This document shows positions 33,701 through 43,399 of a stretch of 64,000 bases of DNA, piece by piece; position 1 is the first letter of the stretch; every line of letters begins with the position of its first letter. The notes beneath the pieces are model-generated. The model ran no database searches and was not told where the DNA came from. It was given only the letters and a program-made list of their open reading frames with translations. The stretch comes from Oopsacas minuta (Eukaryota > Porifera > Hexactinellida > Lyssacinosida > Leucopsacidae), in NCBI GenBank assembly GCA_024704765.1, contig JAKMXF010000266.1, positions 372,001-436,000 of the forward strand, given 5' to 3'. The position numbers and the translations under genes were made by a program.

Positions 33701-36700
33701 AAAGTCATTACAAGGCTTGAAGAGATTAATTAAATCGCTCAATGGAGATTGTTTGAAGGAGATAGACTTTTACAAATGTCCTAGTGGGAAATATTACGTC
33801 TACACATTGATGTCATTATCAACTTTAACTCTTGTGAATCCTCATCATTTGAAGAAAAATTATCATGGCCATGGTTTCAATGATGTAGACCATTATCCGA
33901 TGAATTCAGACCTCTATTTAGGACGTTTGTTTACTAACAGTATTCGCGATATTTCGCAGAGTCAAACAATAGAGAGTCATGACCAGGGCTATGTTGCTGA
34001 AGTTGAGGATTATTTCTCACCAGATCTTTCATTTTCTGTGAAGAAGAAAACACCACGTATCGTACAGGAAGCTCCAATCATTTATTTTCCAGAGGCAGTA
34101 CGTCAAGTGTTTATACTTTTTGAGATGAGTTTTGCTCCTCATAATTTGACTCACGAATTGTTAAAAGACGCACTCCCCACTTTTGAACTGCTCTTAGAAA
34201 TTCTTAAATCGCCATACAATTTACATATCCTTCATCTCTTGCAAATATTCTCCAAATTGATAAAGATTTGTGGTCATATACTAGTTGATAACAAATCAAT
34301 GGCAGAATCAGAATGTGGTGAAATGATAACAAGAATATTAAAAATCCTCGGGAAATATTCGATTAATCCTCAACAGCTAAAACAACTTCTCCTTCTTTTC
34401 CATAAAGCCAATTATACACACAAAATCGCTGAGATTCTAGCGTACATTTCTGATTTTTCTAAAGATGGATTAGTCCCTCCTTGCTGCTTCATATCATTTC
34501 CACTGACATCATTAAAATTCGATTTCATGTCTAAGGAGCAACATACTACAAAGTTACGATTCTGGGAATTGAAAGGTCACGAGAATTCTCTTATTCCTGA
34601 AGCAATTACCAAAAGTGAACATAAACCACATTACATACGTCTTCCTAAGACTGATTTTACAATGCTAGCTGGAGCTAGCTTCTCAATCTGGATGTCTGTT
34701 TCTCCCGGTCTGCAATCAACTCCTATATTTAGTATAGAAATGACTGATTCGTTCTCTGCTGTTACACATCGACTAGTTATAACAGCTAGCGATCAGTCAA
34801 GATCTATCAAAGTTACACCCATCACTATGAAAACAAAAACTGGACAAGCATTCTCTACAAATTTTGAGTGTGTAGAATTTGAGAATGTTCTCCGTCCTGG
34901 CATGTGGCAGAATTTAGGTGTATCGGTTTGGTATGATAAAGAACACAAAGGTACTCACGGTATTCGTGTATTTCTATTGCTGTATGTTGATGGTTCTAAA
35001 ATAGATGAAGTCAAGGAAATTAAATTCACCGAACCACGTCCAAACCACTGCCTATCCTTATGGCATGTGGTAATAGGTGGAGATGTCCCGGATATTCGAT
35101 TAATTAGCGGTGTAGGATCTACTAACTGGAAATTCTGTAGTTTAGTTGTATATCGAGCAATTTTAGGGTCAAAAGAGATGTATCATATTTACCGTCGCGG
35201 TCCACATGTAGCCAGTCCATATGGTCTGTTTAATGATCAAACAATCAAAAATGGGGAACTACCCGGTTTCTTATTCTCGTACTCCGCTTTTGAACACTGT
35301 ACTCTTCTCTACTCCCGGTCAAAAGGACTGCCTGATGCTATAAACGATGCTGTTGAAATCAAAATGATTGACGACCAAAGCCTGTTGATTCAACCTCAGA
35401 AATTACCACATCTTCCTGATGTATTGCACTGCTGGGGAGGTATTTCTGCTTTATTGTATCTAATAGCTATGCTGGTAAGAGATGGCGACCCTAACAATGA
35501 ATATCCAGTGTATTTAGTATTACAAACGATAAAATCTTGTTGTGAGCTACACCGATTTACAAATGAATCCATGATACAATTAAATGGAATTGTATTGTTG
35601 TCACGTGTTTTTGAAACTTCGAAAGCTCCTATTGGCGAGCAAATACTCGAGCTTTTCCTATCCTGGTGCAAGGATTACAATGGTCGTATTTGCTCCCCTG
35701 AGATATTACAGTATATCTTGTTAAACTGGAGAATTTGGAATCGTTGTCAGCCAGTTTGGAAATGTTTATTGAAGAAATTGAATAATTTTCTTACCGTAGA
35801 TGGAAACATAGAAATTTTCAGGAATACCAAAGCTCTGCATAGGTTGTTATTTAGTTTACAAGAGCGAAGTTTGGATAAATCTTTATCACCACTCTCCCTC
35901 GAGGTTGCTACCCAATATCTGATACTAATTCGTAGTCTAGTTGAGCAACAATTTGACGATAAGAAGACCTTTCAGATCAATTTGCGGCTTATAACAGAGT
36001 TCTTTTTCGTCAGTCAACTTCATCCTGACCCAGTTGAAAAATCTATCCGAGTGACAAGGGTTAACCTCACTGACTTTATGGAATCATCCCGTAATATTAA
36101 CTCTGACATTAGCCCGAGCGGTTTTATCGATATACGTACACCCGAAAACTCTCTTTTCCCAGGCAATCCAATAATTAATAATATCCTTAATTTACCTGAT
36201 ATAGACGATATCGACACAGTACATACTCAAAATCTTCCAGATAGTATGTTCCCTAACCAGCCACAGACACATAATACAGATCTGTATTCATCTTTCACTA
36301 ACTCTGTAAACATTACAATTGAATTGGAAGTCCTTAATCTGATATTTTCGGTTCTTGTCAACACTCCAGATTCGCTTTCTTACGTGTTTTTCGAAGACGA
36401 CACTCCACTCAAGCCTGAAATTCTCCTTCATGACTCTTGTATGTATACAGTTTGTCATCGTACTAAGGTTATAGATACACTTCGTATACTTTATCTTAGA
36501 GTTACAGAAATACATCGCCACCGATTCATGGAAATGCGAGGCTTCCATGTTTTGGGGGTGAAATTGTCCAAGCATTCTGTGTCACGAGATCTTGTTGAGG
36601 CTTGTTTCCGATGGATTAGCCCTGCAATAAAGCTAAATTTGGCTGGAGAACTTGGTTTAACTGATCGTACAATTCCATCTTTCAATCTCCACGCTGCCAT

Positions 36701-39700
36701 CCTTATTTTCTACATCATTGAGCCCTGTGCATTAGCCTGTGTTAAAACTTGCCATCAATCTCTATTGTTGTTGATGAAACTATTCCAAGATATACCGAAT
36801 TTCGCAAACTTATCATACAAAGAGCATTTACTAGAAAACTTCTATATTTTTGCATTTCAGCTCAAAGCAACTAAGAAATTCGATCTGATTGCTGAAGATG
36901 ATAAAGTTCTGTTATTCAAAGATATTAGAACATTCTTCCAGATTATCTGTTTCTACGCAATCATTAGTCCTTCTTTATTCAACATGCTTGAGGACTTTTT
37001 AACATTCTTTCATTCGTATGAGATGAAGTGTATGGGTGATCAAGAGTACCAAATCGGCTTGCAATTCAGTCGTGTGGTTCAGTATCTAGCTCTAAAAGAG
37101 AGTTTTACTATAATTCTTAACATGGACACCTCAAAAATAATTCCTCCTCTATCCATTGGGAAGATTGTAGAGCAGGAAGATTTGTCTAAAAGATTCAAAG
37201 AATTGATTTCTCGTGCGTTAGGCATCGTCCTCTTCACCACTCCAGTCTTCACAGAAGGCAACAGTACTTTCTATGCTCCTACTGTAGGTACAAATTCATA
37301 CCATCTCAATGAACAATCTGAGGAATTTGCTATGTTGGACGCTTCCATTACGATTATAATTTCAGATTTCAATTATACTTCTTCTGATATACAAAATGTT
37401 GATTGGTTATTCTCTTCAATGATACTTTTGAAACTTTCAGAAATTCTACTTTCACTTCGTAGGGAGTTGTATATGAAATACGAATCAGCTAAAAAAAATA
37501 GAAATTTTGTTGACAAACATAACCATCTTTCACAGTTTTTCAAGCTCTTCTCGTTTATGCTGGATACCAAACGGCCAAAAATACTCCGATCTTACACTAT
37601 ATGGTGTATGCTGCATCATAAAACATGTCGTTCTTTAGTAAAGGATATAGCTGGCGATGAAAAGAGCTCAGTTTTTTACGACTGCAAGGATTCACGGGAA
37701 CGCTTCTTAATTCGGTTAGTGTACAAGGCCAGTGAGCTGTTTCATCAATTCAGTCCAGATCCTAGTTTCTTTCCACCTGAAAAATGTCAACCTGTAATCG
37801 ATTTCTTTGATAACATCTTGGAAAGAAAGCAGAAGTCTTATCTTCCTCGTTCTTTTGCGAAATTTGCTGATATTTGGAACGAGAGAACCAAAAGTGAATA
37901 TTCTAAACTTACCGAGGTAAACAATACGTGGAAGAAAGAGGAGAATGAATCACGAACCTACTGGAACCAAGACATGGATAATCACCGTGCAACTGTGATA
38001 GAGGGTTGGCGTAGAGACAAGAAAGCTACACAGGAATCTAAGGAGCAAATAGATGAGATAGCATTAGAATTGCAGGTTAGAATCAAACAATCTGCTCTAC
38101 AAAACCTTAGAGAATGGCATACACATGTACTTGGTTGTTTGCATAGTTGGCGGTTTTTAATACAGAATATGATGCATGACAGGTCACTTTGGTTCGGCGA
38201 TGACAACCGTCATAAAATTTGGGGGCTCGATCCAACTGAAGGTCCGAATCGAATTAGAATGAGATTAATGCAAATGCCCTGTGATATTCAACCTGAATTT
38301 TTTTACGGAAATAAACAATTTTCAACAGATACAAAACATCCAATGATTTATCTATTCCTTGACCTCCCAGAACATTTAAAAGACATCCAATTGAATGAGA
38401 AACCTCCTTATGATGATATAATCTTAGATAAACCTTGCTCTAGCATCAGTCAAGACCACAAGAGAAATGGAACCCTTATTATCACCCTGAAAGAAGTATT
38501 CTTTTTCTCAGACCAACCTCTCAAAGAGATTTCCCATACAAAACTACTGCCTTATGATAGTGAATGCACTGCTGTTTCGTGGAAGATTGCGGATTTAGCT
38601 CATATATACCAGCGGCTTTGTAAGCTAAAAGATATAGCTCTCGAGTTCTGTTTACATAATGGACACACACTATTTCTAGAGTTTGAAGGAAAGAAAGACC
38701 GCGATGACGTATACGATAAAATCCTATACTTACACACTGGGAAATTGAAAAATAACATGAATACAAAGCTAAAGGATCGTGTGGAGGAGTGTATAGCTAA
38801 ATGGCGTCAGGGTGGATCTAACTTCCAACTTATCATGGACTTAAATCAGTTAGCCGGTCGTACTTTCAATGACCTTATGCAGTATCCAGTATTCCCATTC
38901 GTTCTCAACGATTATACAAGTAATGAATTGAATCTTGAAGATTCCAAATCTTTCAGAGATCTTTCTTTACCTTTACCAGCACAATCTGAACAAGGTAGAA
39001 GTAAACTAACTGAGAATTACAATGAAACTGAGCATGAGTTAATGTACACTAGCCTATACTCTAATACACCATCAGTTTTGTATTTCTTAATTCGTATTCC
39101 ACCTTTCACTCAACAGTTTATTGTATTTCAAGGAGGTAAGTTTGATTGTGCTGACCGATCTTTCCATAACATACAGACTATATGGAATCAAAATACTGAG
39201 CCTGGATCGAAAAGTTTCAAAGAATTAATTCCTGAATTTTTCTACTTTCCAGAGATCTTCCTCAATAGGGCCGATTTAAACCTGGGAGTACGTCAATGTA
39301 AGAGCCTTGTAACGGACGTAGAGTTGCCTAGTTGGGCCTCGAATGATCCTAGACTTTTCGTTTTGAAACACAGAGAAGCTCTGGAATCTCCCTTTGTTTC
39401 GAAAAACATTCACAAATGGTTGGACCTTATTTTCGGTTGCAAGCAACGAGACGAAGGTGCAATCAATTCATATAATGTGTTTGATAAACGTTTATATAGT
39501 TTTTCTGATATGCCTGAGTATGATCGATTTGTGCAGTTGAAAATGCTCGAGCACACTGGCCAAGTCCCCAAACAGTTAATGCCTTCTAAACAATTTCCTG
39601 CTAAAGACTATACTCTGACTCGCATGCCTCTTGGCATCCTCCCCGTTGCTATGGTAGGCAGTACATCACGAAAATCTCCAACAACTAGCTTTCTCAATAA

Positions 39701-40688
39701 CATCGCAGACATTGATATAATTCATCTAATTCCATATGACAATGAGTATTTTATTGGCAAAAGCCGTAAGCAGTATCCAGATTTAGAGATCAAAGAATCA
39801 CAATCTCATAAACGCGAAAAGACCATCACACAATTAACTTATTATGAGAATGATTTCGCATTGATAGCAGTGTCGGGTAATAATTGTATATCTTTGAGAA
39901 GCAAGAGGAGCCATGGGGAATTCCAAGGCGTTGTTGCCTTGCTTAGGTGGGACTTTTGGGATGACCATATCGAGTTTCGAGAATTGAAGGAAAAAACGAC
40001 TAGCTCTTGCTATGTGTATGGACATCCACTTGAGAAAATCACTGTTTGTCAGTTCATCGATAGCGAAGTGTTCATTACAGGTAGTTCCATGGGTGTGGTT
40101 ACATATTGGCAGACACAACGGGATCAGAAAGATATCCTTATTACTGCAAAACCATCTTTCTTACATGGACATTCTGAGCCTGTGACTGCACTTGCCGTTT
40201 GCATTCCTTACAGCATAATGGTGTCCGGGTCAGCTGATCGAAGTATAATCGTTTGGGATATAAATAGAATTGCATTTGTGCGAAGTATTTCCACTCCAAA
40301 AGAAGCAGGTGATGTCACGTGCATAGCAATTAGCCATACGTTAGGTGATATATCTGTAGCGTGTGAAAGTGGTGGTGGTGGTAGTACATTGTCTGTATGG
40401 ACGATTAATGGACAGTTTGTTAAGCAGTTGAATGTCAATGTTGGTATCACTTGTATGCAGTATACAGCTGCATTAGAGGGTGTATATGTTAACGTTTTAG
40501 TTACTGGACATCGTGATGGATGGGTTCGGTTTTTGAGTTCTTGGAATCTTACGATTATTCGTGAACTGAATACCTACACCAACAATAATATCACTGCACT
40601 CGCTTTTGGTCCTAGTTATAAAGAGATTGTTGTTGCTTCAGAGAACGGATGTGTTAGCTTATGGAATCTTCAACCTAGATATCATTGA
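30747..40688 (+). CDS. LYST: LYST (Chediak-Higashi) homologue, BEACH-WD40 protein in one exon
   Basis: 3313 residues in a single frame, from ATG 30747. The N-terminal 1300 residues are alpha-solenoid-like and leucine-rich. A ConA-like lectin fold is likely near 1300-1490 (FSIWMSVSP, GMWQNLGVSV, HVVIGGD). A PH-BEACH module follows: PH near 2510-2670, BEACH near 2675-2957 with NQLAGRTFNDLMQYPVFPFV, ELIPEFFYFPE and NDPRLFVLKHREALESPFVS. WD40 repeats finish the protein from about 3090. The C-terminal blade reads GDISVACESGGGGSTLSVWT and RFLSSWNLTIIREL, matching LYST rather than WDFY3 or NBEAL. LYST controls size and fission of lysosomes and secretory granules. Human LYST is about 3800 residues; the shortfall is in the N-terminal half. 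An intronless 9.9-kb coding region is exceptional for this family. Confidence 0.88.
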   Translation: MSIYYDYSDDVSPVPLNIDLSYSHTDSYIVSPNLLHTIGDLECSHKEQNSIQDIVSEQLLVEWESYLREESESSKLNKLKSFLECFLSLYSIQPTQAIASFPGDISFVCTLLAKELITLVNQIKLDIYKEPDSLTSHHIQPKNCLRSCDKLEYLSNDFGYLLLHTLNILCGQVSPGHVELPLKILLILKQIIPNLDLSKPQRILSEIAEQNFANVKFISIDELSNRNIKVRQILFDPLQIERGTRGEYASSDVLLSEWSQSNKYSNNFEIFSEKIDSLCAKSNIEIVVILLSLFENLVQTESIIGNAIKIHVCLVHGLMDVHKKICDQEIFAFSDTKPDEDISQSAVSLRMLFLRLSLRVSFSELLLVSRHTQVLLFLLKTAPTATFSFLKNTLQLPTHTNHIGFKTVICEALNGTMLIGKMIVARLDSLGAKQRCVLIEFLEFLGENLFSIIPETIRKIDENYEESSELDSHNSNLLIVTLKSANASLINFLDELFKISFEELKSYANTLASSLINLIISKDVGIWIMSHLLFALRNSKSSPEIIHALTFSPFLNNISKFHDNPDIQSQILDIIENTLIRMSDHEENSYHSKFVRKTISWKFLEIYQLMLSPTTHLRSGPGKLIGVQERKALLNHLARLLHLGGFQLRKTVVFQVLFPLLVAINRYITNKPVSSPEEIIIIEPDIIKEEAVSLLELVSSSLQLLSKTSKLREHGEFFFEDGVEKELYENYLEILFSWIGNQNELRKAVIKSLKCVCMRESRQFFTCKVSFNRTSESIIVPSHPLNIDDPLASLSKSMNFADDNEEMRFQTIPLRNGTFLFGLILGLSTLPDPTNTLASSELWSYAHENYELKLNSDTSIKRALSELYLSPDFGNIINNLPAILSRLELHRDLWRAVAEILSHQHPSSSFLAQWIIGHKLDDLFVTCAHGLGKFMKKLNEFLNYNMDCPNALLQISAVLVSMFTYAISIKGLCCVVSLKTDLPRSKSLQGLKRLIKSLNGDCLKEIDFYKCPSGKYYVYTLMSLSTLTLVNPHHLKKNYHGHGFNDVDHYPMNSDLYLGRLFTNSIRDISQSQTIESHDQGYVAEVEDYFSPDLSFSVKKKTPRIVQEAPIIYFPEAVRQVFILFEMSFAPHNLTHELLKDALPTFELLLEILKSPYNLHILHLLQIFSKLIKICGHILVDNKSMAESECGEMITRILKILGKYSINPQQLKQLLLLFHKANYTHKIAEILAYISDFSKDGLVPPCCFISFPLTSLKFDFMSKEQHTTKLRFWELKGHENSLIPEAITKSEHKPHYIRLPKTDFTMLAGASFSIWMSVSPGLQSTPIFSIEMTDSFSAVTHRLVITASDQSRSIKVTPITMKTKTGQAFSTNFECVEFENVLRPGMWQNLGVSVWYDKEHKGTHGIRVFLLLYVDGSKIDEVKEIKFTEPRPNHCLSLWHVVIGGDVPDIRLISGVGSTNWKFCSLVVYRAILGSKEMYHIYRRGPHVASPYGLFNDQTIKNGELPGFLFSYSAFEHCTLLYSRSKGLPDAINDAVEIKMIDDQSLLIQPQKLPHLPDVLHCWGGISALLYLIAMLVRDGDPNNEYPVYLVLQTIKSCCELHRFTNESMIQLNGIVLLSRVFETSKAPIGEQILELFLSWCKDYNGRICSPEILQYILLNWRIWNRCQPVWKCLLKKLNNFLTVDGNIEIFRNTKALHRLLFSLQERSLDKSLSPLSLEVATQYLILIRSLVEQQFDDKKTFQINLRLITEFFFVSQLHPDPVEKSIRVTRVNLTDFMESSRNINSDISPSGFIDIRTPENSLFPGNPIINNILNLPDIDDIDTVHTQNLPDSMFPNQPQTHNTDLYSSFTNSVNITIELEVLNLIFSVLVNTPDSLSYVFFEDDTPLKPEILLHDSCMYTVCHRTKVIDTLRILYLRVTEIHRHRFMEMRGFHVLGVKLSKHSVSRDLVEACFRWISPAIKLNLAGELGLTDRTIPSFNLHAAILIFYIIEPCALACVKTCHQSLLLLMKLFQDIPNFANLSYKEHLLENFYIFAFQLKATKKFDLIAEDDKVLLFKDIRTFFQIICFYAIISPSLFNMLEDFLTFFHSYEMKCMGDQEYQIGLQFSRVVQYLALKESFTIILNMDTSKIIPPLSIGKIVEQEDLSKRFKELISRALGIVLFTTPVFTEGNSTFYAPTVGTNSYHLNEQSEEFAMLDASITIIISDFNYTSSDIQNVDWLFSSMILLKLSEILLSLRRELYMKYESAKKNRNFVDKHNHLSQFFKLFSFMLDTKRPKILRSYTIWCMLHHKTCRSLVKDIAGDEKSSVFYDCKDSRERFLIRLVYKASELFHQFSPDPSFFPPEKCQPVIDFFDNILERKQKSYLPRSFAKFADIWNERTKSEYSKLTEVNNTWKKEENESRTYWNQDMDNHRATVIEGWRRDKKATQESKEQIDEIALELQVRIKQSALQNLREWHTHVLGCLHSWRFLIQNMMHDRSLWFGDDNRHKIWGLDPTEGPNRIRMRLMQMPCDIQPEFFYGNKQFSTDTKHPMIYLFLDLPEHLKDIQLNEKPPYDDIILDKPCSSISQDHKRNGTLIITLKEVFFFSDQPLKEISHTKLLPYDSECTAVSWKIADLAHIYQRLCKLKDIALEFCLHNGHTLFLEFEGKKDRDDVYDKILYLHTGKLKNNMNTKLKDRVEECIAKWRQGGSNFQLIMDLNQLAGRTFNDLMQYPVFPFVLNDYTSNELNLEDSKSFRDLSLPLPAQSEQGRSKLTENYNETEHELMYTSLYSNTPSVLYFLIRIPPFTQQFIVFQGGKFDCADRSFHNIQTIWNQNTEPGSKSFKELIPEFFYFPEIFLNRADLNLGVRQCKSLVTDVELPSWASNDPRLFVLKHREALESPFVSKNIHKWLDLIFGCKQRDEGAINSYNVFDKRLYSFSDMPEYDRFVQLKMLEHTGQVPKQLMPSKQFPAKDYTLTRMPLGILPVAMVGSTSRKSPTTSFLNNIADIDIIHLIPYDNEYFIGKSRKQYPDLEIKESQSHKREKTITQLTYYENDFALIAVSGNNCISLRSKRSHGEFQGVVALLRWDFWDDHIEFRELKEKTTSSCYVYGHPLEKITVCQFIDSEVFITGSSMGVVTYWQTQRDQKDILITAKPSFLHGHSEPVTALAVCIPYSIMVSGSADRSIIVWDINRIAFVRSISTPKEAGDVTCIAISHTLGDISVACESGGGGSTLSVWTINGQFVKQLNVNVGITCMQYTAALEGVYVNVLVTGHRDGWVRFLSSWNLTIIRELNTYTNNNITALAFGPSYKEIVVASENGCVSLWNLQPRYH

Positions 40689-41804
40689 CTTTCTCCAATT
40701 AATCCTCAATAGTTCTACAAATATTGCATGTGTGAATAATCCTTTTTTGTGTGGACTGGGCCAAGATACGGTACGGTTCTGGATGAAGGTGATTACATAT
40801 ACTTATACTGTCTATGGAATAATGTGGTTTGGTATGTTCGGTTCTATGTATCATCTATTTGAGTTCTATTAAACTATTCATGTTTTATTTCAATTTTTGT
40901 GTATATATATTATATAGAAAAATTGTAGTTTGTGGCTATTAAAGTTGGGTTTTAACTTCTCAATAGACGTGAAAATTCGATCATAACTGTGTCTACTGTC
41001 ACTAATTTTATTGAATGTATTCAATGAAGCAAAATGAAATGAGACACTAAAATATGCTTCCATTGAATATTATTATACACAGTGGAACTTCGTTAATACA
41101 AACACCAATGGACTGTTAAAATTTGTTCGCTTTATGCGGAGTTCATATTAACCGGAGTAACTGATTTGATGTAAATACTTTTCGTCTTTCCGTAAACTCG
41201 TATTAACAAGGTTACATTGTAATTTATCTAATCAAAATTTTGTCAGCCTGTACAGATTATTTTGACTAACAGTCTTTTAATATTTAGAAATTCTCGGTTT
41301 ATTATTATATCATTTTCCCTGCTGCCACAATATACTTGACAGACCATTAATTTATTCATATATTAACACGACCCGAATATTTTCTCGGGAAAATGGTTTA
41401 ATAGGTTATTTTCGATACGCGTCCTCCCAATTTCTAGCGATTCATTTAACTCTCGTTACTATCTTTCACAAAGGTCACCTTCAACTAATCCCTTAATTAG
41501 TTATTTAAATAGATAAATAACTAAGTGATATCTCTCTAATATTCGAATCCATTAAAGTTAACCTTACTACTATTCTCTATACAGGGTCATTTGAACTTTA
41601 ATCCCTTAATATTATTCCAATACTTAAACCCAGGCTATCAGTAATAATATGATATATAGAAATGTGGGCGTAGTTTACAGAATATTGTTATTTATTCAAT
41701 AAGTGTTTTGAATGAGTTTATATCCATCAAGGCATCTAGAATAATTGTATTGCACTGTTTTGTATCTTAAAATTAATTATACAAAGTGTATGATAATTAG
41801 ATTA
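40689..41804. other. Spacer between LYST-like and ZNHIT2 genes, with a TIR element
   Basis: 1.1 kb of AT-rich DNA. It carries a TIR element near 41080-41163 and otherwise no gene, RNA signature or strong promoter motif that I can support. Confidence 0.5.
41080..41163. mobile_element. TIR element (MITE candidate)
   Basis: The left end is CAGTGGAACTTCGTTAATAC. The right end on the other strand is CAGTTACTCCGGTTAATATG. Length is 84 bp. Flanking TA dinucleotides are close but not exactly adjacent, so the boundaries are approximate. Confidence 0.5.
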
Positions 41805-42944
41805 ATGTCGGGGTTTGAATTTAAGCTACACGATGATGAGCCCACCCTCGCCCACACAGGTGCCTTAAAATGTGCTCTCTGCAATAACAATCTTGCTCGA
41901 TATACTTGCCCAAAATGTGGAGTATCTTATTGTGGTATTCAGTGCTACAGGTCGCGAATACACTCAGAATGTAGTGAGAAATTTTATCAACAAAATGTAC
42001 GTGAAGAGATTTCCTCGCGAAAGGTCACACAAGAACAGGAAGAAGCTATATTACAACTCTTAACAAATGAACTATCAGATATTTTTGATGGCGAGGAAAA
42101 TATGGACTTAGAAACTAGACTTGAAGGTTTGGATTTGGATAAAGATACTGAAGAAATATGGTCGAGATTAACTCAAGATGAAAAAGAGGAATTTGATAAA
42201 ACCATGGGTAGATATGTGCCTGGTTACAAGGCATGGTGGAAGGAATTCGATCTTGTGCTAGATGAATCTGTTTCTGACAAACCGTTCCCTAAGCTTTATC
42301 CCCAAATTCCAGGGATAGGTGATATCTTCACAGGGAAACTCAGTGAAACTTTAAAATATGACGTCATTAACGTGCTCTACACTTATGTGTGTATTCATCG
42401 CATGTATAATGGAGAATTCTCTTCAATGCATGAGCATGTAACTGAGGATATTCTTGGAATTTCGTTAGTTTTAAGAGGTGAAGGATCTTTTTCTGGATTA
42501 GCTGAGGCTCTTAATCATCCTGCTATGACATTATTACAAATGAAAGAGTTGGAATGGCCGTACGATTTTGTATTTGGATTTTTTACTGATGTAATTGAGA
42601 TTATCTCACGAAAAAATTTGAAAACTTCTATTTCTTATGTGTTGTATTGTTTATCAGATTTATGGGATGTTTTTGGTAAATCTTTGAAAGTTAGGAAAAA
42701 GTCGGAAAATTTAAAGCAAATGAAAAAGACATTAATTTTGGCTCAAAAGAAATTGTATTTTTATCTTTGTTGGGCCAGAGATCAAGATATTCTGCTTATT
42801 GAACTCTGCGAATTGATTCAGATAGAATTGCAAGCCAAACAGTTAGAATACAAAGCTTTCAATGAGTCGAAACGGAAAATTAAAAGCAAGTTGAACAGAG
42901 ATAAACGGAAAAGCAAACATCAGTTAGTCCAAGAAATAATTTGA
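41805..42944 (+). CDS. ZNHIT2: ZNHIT2, HIT-type zinc finger protein
   Basis: 379 residues from ATG 41805 (MSGFEFKLHDDEP). An in-frame ATG at 41790 is an alternative start. The HIT zinc finger near residues 22-57 has the expected eight ligands: CALCNNNLARYTCPKCGVSY, then C-x3-C-x5-H-x3-C. The middle contains EIWSRLTQDEKEEFDK, followed by a helical region conserved in ZNHIT2 (WWKEFD near the PGYKAWW motif). The tail is Lys/Arg-rich and helical. In human cells ZNHIT2 binds the RUVBL1/2-containing R2TP assembly machinery and helps assemble the U5 snRNP. Length matches the human protein (about 400). The coding region has no intron. Confidence 0.9.
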   Translation: MSGFEFKLHDDEPTLAHTGALKCALCNNNLARYTCPKCGVSYCGIQCYRSRIHSECSEKFYQQNVREEISSRKVTQEQEEAILQLLTNELSDIFDGEENMDLETRLEGLDLDKDTEEIWSRLTQDEKEEFDKTMGRYVPGYKAWWKEFDLVLDESVSDKPFPKLYPQIPGIGDIFTGKLSETLKYDVINVLYTYVCIHRMYNGEFSSMHEHVTEDILGISLVLRGEGSFSGLAEALNHPAMTLLQMKELEWPYDFVFGFFTDVIEIISRKNLKTSISYVLYCLSDLWDVFGKSLKVRKKSENLKQMKKTLILAQKKLYFYLCWARDQDILLIELCELIQIELQAKQLEYKAFNESKRKIKSKLNRDKRKSKHQLVQEII

Positions 42945-43399
42945 ATGCGCTTTTGTTTAAAAACTGAAATTTTCTATCAAATTGCTGAAGTGTGTAGGGA
43001 AAACCGCGAACAATCGAGGGAATGAGTCGCGAACAACAAAGCAAAATACAAAATATCATCCGCGAATAGTCGAAATCGCCGACGCGCTGCCTGCATTCAT
43101 AAAATATTCAATTATTTATTCTTGTTATATCATAGATTCTATTCGGGAATAGATAATTCAGTGAAATTTGTTCCTGGCTTGAACATTTATGTGACATACG
43201 AATTACTTGTTATCCCTATTACATGTGTAGATTATCTTTTAACTAATTTTATTGTTATTTTCCACAGTTATTTTGCTATAAGTATCACAGCTGTTTAAAT
43301 GTGAATATTTTATGCGAATTTAAGCTATCAAGAACCTTGAAATTCTATTTACTAGTTATAAGTATCATTATATTATGTACTATGATCAGCTTAGCAGAA
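42945..43399. other. Spacer with a short CG-rich patch
   Basis: Between ZNHIT2 and FAM76. Around 43005-43090 there are repeated CGCGAA words (CCGCGAACAA, TCGCGAACAA, CCGCGAATAG), unusually CpG-rich for this window. I see no gene. It may be part of the FAM76 promoter. Confidence 0.4.

Noticed and set aside
27118-40688. A lysosome gene cluster (cytochrome b561, S28 peptidase, LYST)
   Set aside because: Only loosely related functions on both strands. No shared regulatory motif was found, so chance adjacency is the simpler view.
43301-43399. A signal-anchor-like N-terminus on FAM76
   Set aside because: The open frame upstream of 43400 is hydrophobic by chance; FAM76 proteins begin directly with the Cys-rich region and are nuclear.
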